The notes beneath the pieces are model-generated. The model was not told where the DNA came from and did not search any database. It was given only the letters and a program-made list of their open reading frames with translations. Both the position numbers and the translations under genes were made by a program. 64,000 nucleotides of DNA from the NCBI GenBank assembly GCA_023101885.1, contig JALPQD010000143.1:2728001-2792000 (forward strand), read 5' to 3'. This stretch comes from Typhlomys cinereus (taxonomy: Eukaryota > Chordata > Mammalia > Rodentia > Platacanthomyidae). Shown here one piece after another: positions 11,873 to 22,109 of this stretch; within the stretch, counting starts at the first letter, position 1; each line of letters starts with the position of its first letter.

Positions 11873-11935
11873 GTTGCCATGGCAACTTCCTTCTCAATCA
11901 GGAATTTTTTTTTCTCCTGTAACTCTACCAATCAG
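11873..11935. promoter_or_regulatory. RFX-type X-box palindrome followed by a CCAAT box
   Basis: GTTGCCATGGCAAC at 11873-11886 is a perfect 14-bp palindrome identical to the full-site RFX consensus. An NF-Y-type CCAATCAG follows at 11928-11935. The pairing resembles X-box/Y-box modules, although the spacing is wider than in MHC class II promoters. There is no gene start nearby, so an intronic enhancer is the likeliest role (inference). Confidence 0.5.
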
Positions 11936-12269
11936 CTAACTGGAAGAGAAAACCACGGAAGGAGGAGAAGTTGAAACAAATAAGGATGAGAAGATGGTTT
12001 GTAGGACCTGTCTGTTTGCTAATTTTACTTAGGTATGTGATCACTACTTTAATTTTATAAGGCAGTATTTAGTTTCTTCCCTGTATTTGCAAATGGTTTC
12101 AGGAAAACTATTTTGGTTTTGTTGCTGATGATAGCACAAGCGATGGCTTCATTGTTCTTCCTAAATCAGTATTTTTGGATAGCATTCGTGACCATTCATT
12201 ATGATTCTTCTTCAAGCAAATACTTTTCGGTGGCTTCAGCAAGCTTCCGTTGTTTGTTGTTTAGCTTTG

Positions 12270-12600
12270 AGTGTCATTGATATTGTTTGCATGTGTCCCC
12301 CCCAGTCTCATGTGTTTGGGAAGGTCATGGTGCCTTTAGGAGGTAGAGCTTTGCAAAAGGAAGGCCTTGAGGTGGATTAGAACCACCGACTTCCAGGAGA
12401 GGTTTGCTCTAGCAGTGACAGTCTTGGAGCTTTCAGCCTTTTAGATGGGCGTGACTTAGCCTGTCTCCAGCTTCTGCTGCCTGCCATCTGGCTTCCACTA
12501 TAAAAGGCTGTTATCTTGCCTCTGGGACCATAAGATAAATAAATCTCCTTTTCTCCCTTAAATTGATTGATTTTGGGTGTTTTCTCACAACAACACAAAG
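12270..12600 (+). mobile_element. MaLR-type LTR remnant
   Basis: It ends with the characteristic block: 'CTCTGGGACCATAAGATAAA', then TAAATCTCCTTTTCTCCC, then a degenerate TTTTCTCACAACAACACAAAG. It contains an AATAAA-type signal. Upstream, CAGCTTCTGCTGCCTGCCAT matches the LTR body. Confidence 0.6.
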
Positions 12601-12616
12601 ACTGTCACTTGGACAT

Positions 12617-12750
12617 TTTATTTGTCGATTTGTTTTGGAAACAGGGTCTCCTTGTGTGGCTCAGGTTGGCCCTGAACTCTGTGTCTTCTGTGTCTGCGTC
12701 CGCAGTGCTGAGACTGCACACCATCTCGCTAGAGAGTTTCTTAAACGAGT
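12617..12750 (-). repeat. B1 SINE, antisense, diverged
   Basis: TTTTGGAAACAGGGTCTCCT, 'GTGTGGCTCAGGTTGGCCCTG' and 'CGCAGTGCTGAGACTGCAC' correspond to antisense B1 blocks. Confidence 0.75.
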
Positions 12751-13439
12751 CAGACACTTAAGCCACTGATCCTTGAAGCTACCTGATTAGTCAGAAATTT
12801 TTGAGTTTTCCAAGTTGTAATGGTGAGTTCAGAGGTAGAAGGAAGTTCAGTGACAACTTTCCAGAACTGTCATTTCTGTCATAAAATTTTATGTCTCCTA
12901 AATGGAGCCTCTTATCTGCTCCAGTCTGGAAAAGGCTTTCACTCTTTTAAACACATCAAAGTTGACCCCCCAAAAAGAGAATTTAAATGTTGAAAAATCA
13001 AGATATGCACTAGGGACAGCTGACAGCTGACTTCGTGTGGGGCTTTCGGAGGCCTTTCAGAATGAAGGCAGTGGGAAGGAGAGACAGTCACTGGCTCTGA
13101 CCTTCTAGTAACTTTCTGCATTGATGACACTTGAATTTCTTCTATACGCACTTTCAATCAGTATTGCCTGGTCAGGGCTCAGCTAACATGACAGCACAGC
13201 ATCGATTCTTAAATAAGATATTCTGAAAAAGTTCCCAGAATTCCACAAGTTACAAATGGATGTCTACCCACAGTGTCTTATGCTAAAAGACATAGTCCCA
13301 CATGACAGCAGGTTTGGAATAACCACATTTCTTGCCACTTCTAAATGCAGCTGATAAAGGATAGATGCACAGAATATCCACGATGGCAGGGCCACGGTTT
13401 CATGCACATGAATGTGCACACCTGCATTCACACACTCAC

Positions 13440-13780
13440 CTCTTTCCCTTTGACATTAGATCTGGATCCTTCTCCTCCTTCCTCTCACTGCCCCCTGCTA
13501 TTCTTCAATCTTTTTCATTACTTAAGGACAAACTCTGGTACTGTGTCTTCGAGTCTATGGTATGTAGACTTCCTCTCTGTGTTCTTTTGCATTTTACGTC
13601 TGTCTTCACTTTATGATCGGCAGACTCCCAAAAACTATTTTCAATCAATCCCAGCCTTAATGTCTTAAAATACTCCCAGGTAAACTTTGAGCTTCCTGAA
13701 GCAGGGTTGGGTCTTAGCACCCCTGGCACCTAGCCAAGTATACTCTTAACACATAGCAAGAGATCAACAATTATTTTTTG
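13440..13780 (+). repeat. L2-like LINE 3' remnant
   Basis: 'TTTGAGCTTCCTGAAGCAGG', 'CACCCCTGGCACCTAGC' and 'CACATAGCAAGAGATCAACA' resemble the conserved L2 3' region (tissue of 'gagctcc..gaggg..', 'cctagcacagtgcctggcac'). The open frame on this stretch is incidental. Confidence 0.45.
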
Positions 13781-14587
13781 GAAAGAAACAGCAGAAAGAT
13801 CAGAGATACTTATCAGCCATCATAACCTATGCATGTAGAATGCAGAGACCAGATAAGATAACAAACTGAGGAAAACTCATTGTCTTACATACACTACTAA
13901 AAATCAGTAAATCAAGGTGTGGTTACTGATAGTTACTACAGATAAGTTTATTTATTACTGCAAAAGGTTCTAAGATGCTACTATCTAGTCGATGAATATA
14001 CTGAAAAGGTGAGGCTTTAAGGTAATATACTATTAGTTGCCAAATGACTGTGGACAAAAAACTTTCTGAGTCCAGATGATGGAAAGAACCTCTTTTGATG
14101 TAGAAAAGAAGTCAGATTCATGTGAGACTTCGGAGAATGATTCAGAGGAGCTTTAAATGACAGAGCCCATCCACCCTTCCTATACCTTAGGTACACTCTA
14201 CCATTCATTACACTTCATCTTCACCAGGAAACAACCAAGTTCTGGCCCCATTTCCAGGTTCCTCACCCACTACCTTACACATAGACTCACATCCACAGTC
14301 TTCTGATTTGATATTTTTCTGAACAGGTAACTCCACTTTGAAGATGCCGCATTTAAAATTCCTGGTTTTATTTCTAAACTGAGATCTCTCGTACCAGGGT
14401 TTACCTGAGTGTCCCCACCCACCAGCAAACATTCCTTATTGTCTGGGAATCTATAGATACTTCCTTCCAGCATCCCAAACTCTAAATTGAGTTGGAAGCT
14501 CTCTCTGCACATCAGCTCTCCCAGAGAATGTTGATCCTCGTCTCGTCACCCCATAGTGAATCTTGTATCACAGTTACGTACGTTTCT

Positions 14588-15012
14588 GTGATAGTCAAAC
14601 CTAAGTGTCGACTTGACCACATCTGGCATTAACTAAAATCAGCTGTCAGACTACCTGAAGAGATTATCCAGATCAATACATTTACAACACAAAGACCAGC
14701 TTTCGATCTGATTGGAACCATATACAATGAGCCATGTAAGAGAAGACTTTGAAGACAGACTCTCTGCTGCCTTGACTTTCTAGGAATCCTCCAGGCTTCA
14801 GCTGTCACCTGCTGGCCTACTGGACTGAAGAGCTTTGAGCCTCCAGAGTGTTAGCAGTGACTTAGCCTGCCTCCGGCTGTAGCCACCAGCCAGCCATGCT
14901 GCCTCCACCATGAAAGACTGTTTCTCCCCTCTGGGACTGTAAGCTGAATAAATCTCCCTTTCTCCCTTACATTGCTTGACTTTGACTGCTCTCTTGCAGT
15001 AACGGTTACGAG
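14588..15012 (+). mobile_element. MaLR-type (ORR1/MLT-like) LTR
   Basis: It begins TGATAGTCAAACCTAAGTGT then CGACTTGACC, and ends 'GGGACTGTAAGCTGAATAAA', TCTCCCTTTCTCCC and CTCTTGCAGTAACGGTTAC. This gives a full LTR outline with an AATAAA signal. About 425 bp. Confidence 0.65.
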
Positions 15013-15275
15013 TATCATCACAGGATCCATACTCTCCATCTTTAGGGATCATGAAGAACCCCCCAAGCTGTCACTGGCCTTCACACCCTGACATAGGAAC
15101 TTCCCACTCTGCTGCAACACGACATCACAGAGATCTGAAAGCTTTGTCTTGGATCTTTCTTGCTCTCAATCTCCTTGTCTTCCTACCCTTCTGTGTGTGA
15201 CTTCTATGCTCTTGGGAAAGTTGCCCTCAGTAGACAAATCTGTCAAAACCCTAGTCAAATTAAACTCATGATATG

Positions 15276-15292
15276 CCACTGCCACCTAGTGG
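15276..15292 (-). promoter_or_regulatory. CTCF-like motif (full core match)
   Basis: On the minus strand CCACTAGGTGGCAGTGG matches all 16 positions of the CTCF core consensus. Its orientation is opposite to the motif at 6968, so the pair is convergent across 8.3 kb of intron 8. Confidence 0.6.
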
Positions 15293-15850
15293 AATCATCT
15301 TTTTCATTGGTCGGCATCCTCATGTCTGGAACACAAGGGGATTGGATAAGAGGATTAAGACCAACAAGTTGGTTAATGATGATATGCTGCTCGAAGGCAG
15401 TAGCACTAAGCATTGGTATAATTAGACTTGAGGAAAGGATTCTGTTGTAAAAGTAGCGTGGAAAGCCCTCCAAGACTGTGTGTATCATTTGGTTAAAGGA
15501 TGAGACTCTCAGGACTGCCAAGCACAGAAAAGAAGAGTTAAACAATATGGTATTAGTAGTTAACAGGAATTTGTGCACAGGGGGGAAAAGTGAATGAAGG
15601 TGTGCTAAGTCAAACAGCAGTAAAAGATCTATAGGGAAATGTCACCGAGGCATGCCTTATAAGGAGTTGACCATGAATTTACGAACAAGATTTCTGATGT
15701 TCTAATTTACAAGGTTTGCTCTGGGCTTCTGCAGTGTTTCTAGCACACTTCCGTCACACTTCTCTACTTCAACCTTAGACAGGTAGAATTTGGATAAATC
15801 AAGGAGACTATTAATGGGCTAGTGCGGAACTAAAAGAACAAATGTAAATC

Positions 15851-15896
15851 AAAAGTGAAAAATTTGAAGAAAAAAAAAAAGTGAAAAATTTGAAGA
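15851..15896. repeat. 20-bp direct repeat around a bare poly(A) run
   Basis: AAAAGTGAAAAATTTGAAGA occurs at 15851-15870 and 15877-15896 with only A residues between. Read as a 16-bp duplication (GTGAAAAATTTGAAGA), the insert is a run of ten A and nothing else. Confidence 0.8.
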
Positions 15897-15959
15897 GAAA
15901 ACACATCAAAATTTGGCCACCAGAATAAAAATGCTCTAGATTGGGGAGAAGAAAGCATT

Positions 15960-17000
15960 AGCCAGAGGGAGTCTTCTATTAACCCAATAAAAGGTAAATT
16001 CATCTTGGTAAGGATTCAGGTATTTATTCAGAAATAGTTACCATTGCAAAATGAAGAAGCAAGGAATGGATATTGGGGTGAGGGAAGGCAGACTATTAAG
16101 ACAACTCCTATTGTTGTACCATGAAAGGAATGATTAAGATGAAGAAACACACAAGCTCATGGATTTAAGAAGCCTCTAGGAATTAAACTGAAAGGATTGC
16201 TCATGGATTGGTTCCACATGTGGATAAGGAGGAAGAGTTGCAAAAAAAAAAAAAATCACAGTCACTTTGTTTTAAGAGTGTCAGGTGTTGGTATTGTTAA
16301 CTGAGATAAAACACCAGGCTTTAATGAATTTCAAATGTCATTGTGAACATAGTTTTAATGCTTTTGGAGACATTTAACCAAAAGCATTAAGTAGCCAGAA
16401 AGAAAATTCAGAAAAGAGTTACAGACGTAGCAGTGCTGCTTGGCCTCCATGAGAATTCTGCCTTTGACGGTCGAAGCATTGGAGGAGAAGAGAGGAAGGA
16501 TTTTTAAACCATAGGAACATCAGCATTTAGTGGTTTGGCAGAGAATGATAATACAGACAAGGAAACTAAAGAATGGCTTAAAAGAATACTAGAAAGTGTT
16601 CTGTTCTCAAAATAATAAGAGATTTAATAGAGGCATGAATAGTCAGTCCAGTAATGGAATTTGAAAGGTCAAGTAGTTGAAGGGCCTGCTACATCATTGA
16701 GAAGTTATTTCCAAGCACTATTGACATTAGGGAGAGCTGTTTCCAGAGTCAATGTTATGGAAATCACTAGCAGGGGGAGATGAGATGGAGTGCCAACTGA
16801 GCATGCCCAGAAAATGTTGAGGAAGCTATTTTAAGATGGAAGATTTGAATAAGGGGAAAACAGTGAAGCAAGGCTTTGATGATAGAGGCAGTAGGAGACA
16901 GATGAGTGTAATGAAGGCCAGGAATAAAGATAAACTTGATTCAGCCTTGATAAAATAAAAGGAAAAGATTTGCTTCCATAGCATCTGATAAGATTTCAGA
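15960..17000 (+). repeat. Ancient mammalian interspersed repeat, family not named
   Basis: Phrases such as 'AATGGAATTTGAAAGGTCAA', 'GTAGTTGAAGGGCCTGCTAC', TTATGGAAATCACTAGCAGG and 'GAATAAGGGGAAAACAG' resemble a widespread old mammalian repeat that I recognise but cannot name with confidence. A related stretch lies at about 6040-6480. No intact frame. Confidence 0.35.
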
Positions 17001-17469
17001 GGATAGAAGCCTGCTAACATTTATCAATAATGTAAAATACTGTACTGGTTAATTTTGTTTTACAAAGACATTATATCCCAATGACCAGCACAATGACCAA
17101 AGAGCTGCCTTAGAAGTCCAGCAGGGAAATACAGTTTTGGTTAAATTCAAAACTTTACCTAATATGTCCTGTTGTCATGAATTACAGGTTGTCCTTTCAA
17201 TATTAATCCAAAACAGAGTAACAGGCTTTCAAAAATAATTCGAATACCCTAAATTTTGTTTAACCATTTAGATATGAACTCTTCCTTTTGTTTACAAGGC
17301 TAACATATGTGAAACATAAAACGATTCTCTTCTTCAAATTGAAATTTTCTTTAGTTCTTAAAGCTCGGCTTTAGGATGTTGTTAGTTGAGTTCACCAGCC
17401 TTATTTAATCCAATAGATATAGATGGAGAGAAAAAAACAAATATAGACATAAAAAGAGATTCACATAGT

Positions 17470-17995
17470 CACAAGTATAAAATCCATATAAAGATAGATG
17501 AGTGATAACCATCCTGAAGCTCAGGGACATTTGCGGAAGAGGGGGCAGGTAAGAGTGTAAGAGCACAAGGATGGGAGGAGCAATGATAAGCAAGATATTC
17601 CACACAAGTTAGGGCTGAAGCAATCATAATTGGACTTTGCATGCCCTCTGCAATGTCCCACAAACTATTGACCCCACAAAGTCTAGCATTTGCTAAAAGC
17701 ACCAAGATCCTTGGAGGCAAGGGATTGACAGCCAAAATAGTGTTCCTATGCTTAAGGGGAACAAAGGAAAGGGTTCAGGGAAATACTGCTGGGTCCTTGT
17801 ATGTCATCGGAGAGGAGGACCCAGAGGAGAGTTTGGCATGCACATTAAAGGATTCTCCGGGGATTGGGGGAGGGGAGGTACTGGGCGGTGGGGAGGGAGG
17901 GGAGGGAGAGCAGGGGGTTCGGGGGGAGGAGGAGGGAGGGAGGGAACTGGTCTACCTATTAAGTTTGTATGAGTGGAGATAATAAAAAATGTTTA
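17470..17995 (+). mobile_element. L1 3' UTR with G-rich polypurine tract
   Basis: It contains 'CAAAGTCTAGCATTTGC', 'CAAGATCCTTGGAGGCAAGG', 'GAGTTTGGCATGCACATTAA' and 'AGGATTCTCCGGGGATTGGG', a tract of GGGAGG units to 17948, then 'CTACCTATTAAGTTTGTATG' and an A-rich tail. The same order of blocks appears in reverse at 58755-59178, which supports one L1 3'-UTR family. The open frame over the G-rich part is not a gene. Confidence 0.75.
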
Positions 17996-18014
17996 AAAAA
18001 AAGAATGAAAATTG

Positions 18015-18175
18015 GTACATGGATAGATTATAGATAATGATAGGTAAGAGTTGATGATTAATAGATAAATGGCAATGACAGATAGATGATTGATAGATGA
18101 TAAATAATGGATAGATAAATGATGGATAGATAGATGATGGATCAACAATAGACAATAATGATGATGGGTAGATAG
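18015..18175. repeat. Degenerate (GATA)n-like tetranucleotide array
   Basis: ATAGATTATAGATAATGATA, then repeats of GATAGATGAT and GATGGATAGATAGATGATGG. Irregular GATA/GATG units over about 160 bp directly after the L1 tail, consistent with expansion from the tail. Confidence 0.8.
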
Positions 18176-18721
18176 AGTCTAATGCAATGACTTTTTGATA
18201 AGAAAACTTGCAATCTTTTGGACAGCTTATAGTATACCAACAAAACCTTTTACATGAACTAAAACCATATTTGAGGATATGCTCAATAGTGCAAAAGACT
18301 ACAGAGGAGATAAAGAAAAGTTGAGAGAAGGCTAGTTGCTGATGGCCACAGTCTAGAAGTCTTTTTCAAGTGTGTTGCAGAGAGTAGTGTGTAGAGAAAA
18401 ATGAAACCTCAGGGGAAAACTGGGTAGCAAAAGCATATCTGCAGAATGAACAGAAAGGACAAAGAAGCACCAGTGTTAAGGGCAACTCTGCAGAAAAGGG
18501 GAGGGGAGAGAGAGTGAGGAGGATCCCAGTGTATTAGTAAAAGATAAAGGGAAATAAGTTTGCATTGTGCTATTAACTAGTGTCAGACATCATAGACCCA
18601 CCACACACAGTTTATCTATGTTCTGACCTATTTTCTTTTACTCTTCACTCCCCTGGGGACAAAGCTCTCTTTTTGAAGCCTTTACTCCCTTTCATCATTA
18701 ATAATTGTTTCTGTTTTTCAG

Positions 18722-18772
18722 CATTTACTAAGATGTCTGTTTATCAGTCCTGGGAAAGCACTGGCATTAAAG
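18722..18772 (+). ncRNA. Candidate exon of an antisense transcript
   Basis: On the plus strand, opposite to SCEL, a strong acceptor (TTGTTTCTGTTTTTCAG) is followed 51 bases later by a strong donor (TTAAAG|GTAAGC). One frame is open (KMSVYQSWESTGIKG) with an internal ATG, but I recognise no protein. Antisense non-coding transcripts at this locus are known in human. That this stretch belongs to one is speculative. Confidence 0.25.
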
Positions 18773-20012
18773 GTAAGCAACAGAAGCTGTACTCTGAGCT
18801 ACTCTAAAGGGCTCTGTAGAATCAAAGGCATTGCTGTATCATTCTCTCCTTCCCTGAAAGCTTTGCATGACATTATCCCTAATTCTCAGAGAGAAATCTT
18901 TCAGTTTAGCCATTATGCTAATAATTCATGATTATAAAAAGGAACATAAATCTAAATCGATCAATGAAGCTCAATAATCTCTTCTTTTCCTCAGTTTTAG
19001 TGCTGTGGATGTCAGCCAGAAATCAAAAAATAGAAGCATTGTAACTCCTTACATCTTCCATGTAAATCACATCCAGCAAATGTAAGAATCATGACGGCTG
19101 ATTGCCAGGCACTGCCATTTCTGGGCAAACCACATCCATAAGCTCAACAGGCCCTGAAAATATGAGCTGTTTATGCAAGACTCATTCTTACATATTTTTG
19201 CACAGTCGTTTAACTATTTTCTTATTACATTAATACTTTTATTAAAGTCAGAATAATAAGTAGGGGAGAAAAATAAAAAAGGTACTTTGGAAATGTGTGA
19301 TAAATATTTCAAACAAAAGATCCAGTTACTGCCTATCATTTATCAAAGCAGACTCAAATGGTTCTTGAAATGCTCAGGAAAACAACATTATAACTAGCAA
19401 AACTCCTAGTTCACATTTTATCCTCACTTGAGTAGGTCCATTCAAAGTATCACCTATACAGAAATATCTAATAACAGCATTAAAAATGTTATCCATACTT
19501 GCTGGTTTATATAATTAGAAGTTGCATGTAGAAGAGCAGGCTTAAGAATAGAGTGTTTTAAGAAAAAGTGAATGCGATTCCAAATTGTGATTATTCAACA
19601 TGATCAATAACAATAGCAATCACATCTATATATCACTACATAGACAAATGAAATGAAAGATGTGGGGAAAGTAACTTAATTTCTTTGTGTCTGAAGTTTA
19701 TTTGTAAACTTATAAATACAATCTAAATTATGTGAAAGGACATATATTTCCATTATTTGGAAATGAAAAGACACTGGAAGTCTTCATGGTAGATGAACAT
19801 TTCAGAAAATAAACCAATATTACATTAGATAATTGTGCATTTCCATATTTGAAAGTAAGACAAATCCTATTGAAATATGGAAATAGTTGGTGAAGATATT
19901 CTTGGCTTCAAACATAAAAAAGTTGGGGATATTCAAAAATGAACCATCTTCCATCAGAGGCCCATCTTCCTTTTTGTGTTAGTGATAATAGATATAGGAA
20001 GTCAACATACAT

Positions 20013-20336
20013 AAATACGCTTTTTAAATTTTATTATTATTATTATTTATTCAACTGTGCGCATGTGCGTGTGTATGTGTACGCGCACGTGTGTGTCTGT
20101 GTGTCTGTGTATGTGTAGAACCACGGACGAATTCGCGAACCACCATGGACACCTCCACCTCCTTCTGCCCCGGGATTCACAGACTCCGCCCTACCAGGAC
20201 CAGAAGCGCAGGCCGCCCCCTGCTTCCGCCTGGCGTCTATACGTGGCATCTGGGATCCGAACTCAGGACCTTCCACCTGCAAGGAGGAGGCTTAACCCCT
20301 GAGCCACCTCTCCAGCCCCTAAAATATGCTTTTTTA
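20013..20336 (-). repeat. B2-like SINE, antisense, with target-site duplication
   Basis: Body at about 20027-20319. In sense it has the head GGGGCTGGAGAGGTGGCTCA with an RNA polymerase III A box, a B-box-like GAGTTCGGATCC, and ends in CA-rich sequence and an (ATA)n tail. The flanks AAATACGCTTTTT (20013-20025) and AAATATGCTTTTTT (20322-20335) form a near-perfect duplication. It shares a subfamily with 25874 and 52000. Confidence 0.85.
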
Positions 20337-21158
20337 AAGGCCAGAACATAGGCTCTTTTGTTCACTAGAAGATTGCAAGATATACATGATTTGATTCATC
20401 TATTAAATATTTGTTGAATTGAAGACTGGCATGTTCAGAATAAAAATTTTAGAATACAGTTTCCCCCACATGATCTACAATTTTAGTACTAACTCTTATT
20501 CTTTACAATGAATCAGTAGAAGACACTCCTTTGTCACTTCATGTTTAAAAGGAACGTTTCACATATCTCCTCCTAGTCATCTGAGATCAACACAGCTAAA
20601 TCTTAACCCTGCACTTTTTGAGATTTTTATTTCATTTGGAAATAGGATCCTTTCAAATGTAATAAATTCAAATTAAGACATATCAGAATAGGAAGGATCC
20701 CTAATCCAATAATTGGTTAGTGGATTTAAAAGAAAAAGAAGTTGGTGAATGTCGTGTGGTGAAGTCTGACACTGGGATGCAGCCTGTCTGGAGTAGGGAA
20801 TGTCCAAGATTGCCAGCAGCTGGGATGAGCATGAGGGTCCTCTCCCTACCAGTCCTGCAGATCCCTTGATCTTCCACTGAGAGGCAATACATCTTCATGA
20901 TTCAGCTGCTCAGTTCACTTTGTCATGGAAAACATTGCAGATTAATATAGCCACCTATTTTCTTAACATTCGCTAGATTTCCTGTCAAGGGCACTGATAG
21001 CCCTGACCCTACTCCCTCTGGGCCCTGTCTTCCTCGGAACTCAGAGTTCACAAAATTGCCTCCAATTTATTCCAAAGCATTTACAATTATACGTTGTCAA
21101 TGTATGACACGTTCTCCCATCCGGCAGCACAGCAATTACATCTGACACTTCCCCTTAC

Positions 21159-21224
21159 CTTCTGCTGCCTCCTAGGCTCGGAGTGGTGTTGTGGCCCGGA
21201 GGGGGTGGCGGGAACCAGGACTGT
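21159..21224 (-). CDS. Scel: SCEL coding exon 8: SWFPPPPPG segment
   Basis: A 66-nt exon (22 codons, phase 2 on both sides) for about residues 136-157. The acceptor is ATTTCTTAACAG|A and the donor GCAGAAG|GTAAGGGG. The translation begins QSWFPPPPPGHNTTPSLGG and ends SRR. The SWFPPPPPG block is diagnostic of sciellin. FPPPP matches the class I EVH1 ligand (Ena/VASP type); that it binds is inference. The exon is unusually GC-rich against its AT-rich surroundings, which helps set it apart as conserved coding sequence. Confidence 0.96.
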
Positions 21225-21848
21225 CTGTTAAGAAATAACATCAGTTATAAACCATTGTTTGAAAGGCTGATCTTACCTTATATCTATCAGTAAGAGTAGA
21301 AAATAATTTGACAAGTAAAAAAGAGAATAAGATTAATTTTATAGAAGGCTTGAGAAATAAAATGAATATTATTTCACAAATAAAGTAGAAACAACTAGTC
21401 TATAGTCCAGGCTACTGTTCCCTAAGTAATCTTTCTCATTTTCTTTGGTGCCAAACAATGTGAACATTTATTTTAAAAGAAATCTGGAAAAGAAAAATGT
21501 GTAAAATCTAGACAACATGTTCCACTATATACATGCTAGTCTCCTTCTTTTTCTGTCTTCTTGATGAATTTCATAATAGAAATAACAACCATCTTATCTT
21601 CCAATCAAAAAATATGATTTTAACTACATTACAGGAAAATTTGACAAAGATATTAAAACATATAACAATACCATAGCAACTGTTAACCTTTATTTAAACC
21701 CCAATTAGAAAGATGTCCTCATTTTCAAGGACATAATTTCAGTTGGTAGCAATGTATAAGCCAATCCTTTCCATCTTATCCACCTTCCTAGAGACTGGTC
21801 CTGCTCACTGTGCAGCTAGGCATTTAATTTAATTTGGCATTTATTTAG

Positions 21849-21960
21849 TGTGTGTGCATGTATGAGTGTGTGTGTGTAGGTGTGTGTGCATGTGTGAGTG
21901 TGTGTGTGTAGGTGTGTGTGCATGTGTGAGTGTGTGTGTGTAGGTGTGTGTGCATGTTTG
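21849..21960. repeat. TG-rich minisatellite, 32-bp unit, about 3.5 copies
   Basis: The unit GTGTGTGTGCATGTGTGAGT plus GTGTGTGTGTAG repeats about 3.5 times. It lies at the tail of an antisense B3/B2-type SINE piece (about 21970-22110: 'GCCTATGGGAGCTGC', 'GGAGATCAAATGCTGG', 'CTTCCTGAGCCAGGCTGGC'), so it arose from that SINE's CA-rich tail. Confidence 0.85.
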
Positions 21961-22109
21961 TACAGTGTGTGTGTGCATCAGAGAATAGCCTATGGGAGCT
22001 GCTTCTCCTTTCCACAGTGTGAATTCTGGAGATCAAATGCTGGTTTTCAGATTTGGCTACAAGGGGATTTTCCAGGAGTGTCGGCTTTAACTTCCTGAGC
22101 CAGGCTGGC

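Larger units (their letters stand above)
5107..21158 (-). other. Scel: SCEL intron 8 (16 kb)
   Basis: The largest intron in the window. It holds an MIR-like fragment, ancient mammalian repeats of a family I cannot name (about 6040-6480 and 15960-17000), a compound triplet repeat, MaLR-type LTRs, L1 3' ends, a B1, a B2-like SINE, two CTCF-like motifs and an RFX-type palindrome. The stretches 7130-9400, 13780-14580 and 18780-20020 show nothing I can assign. Confidence 0.8.
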
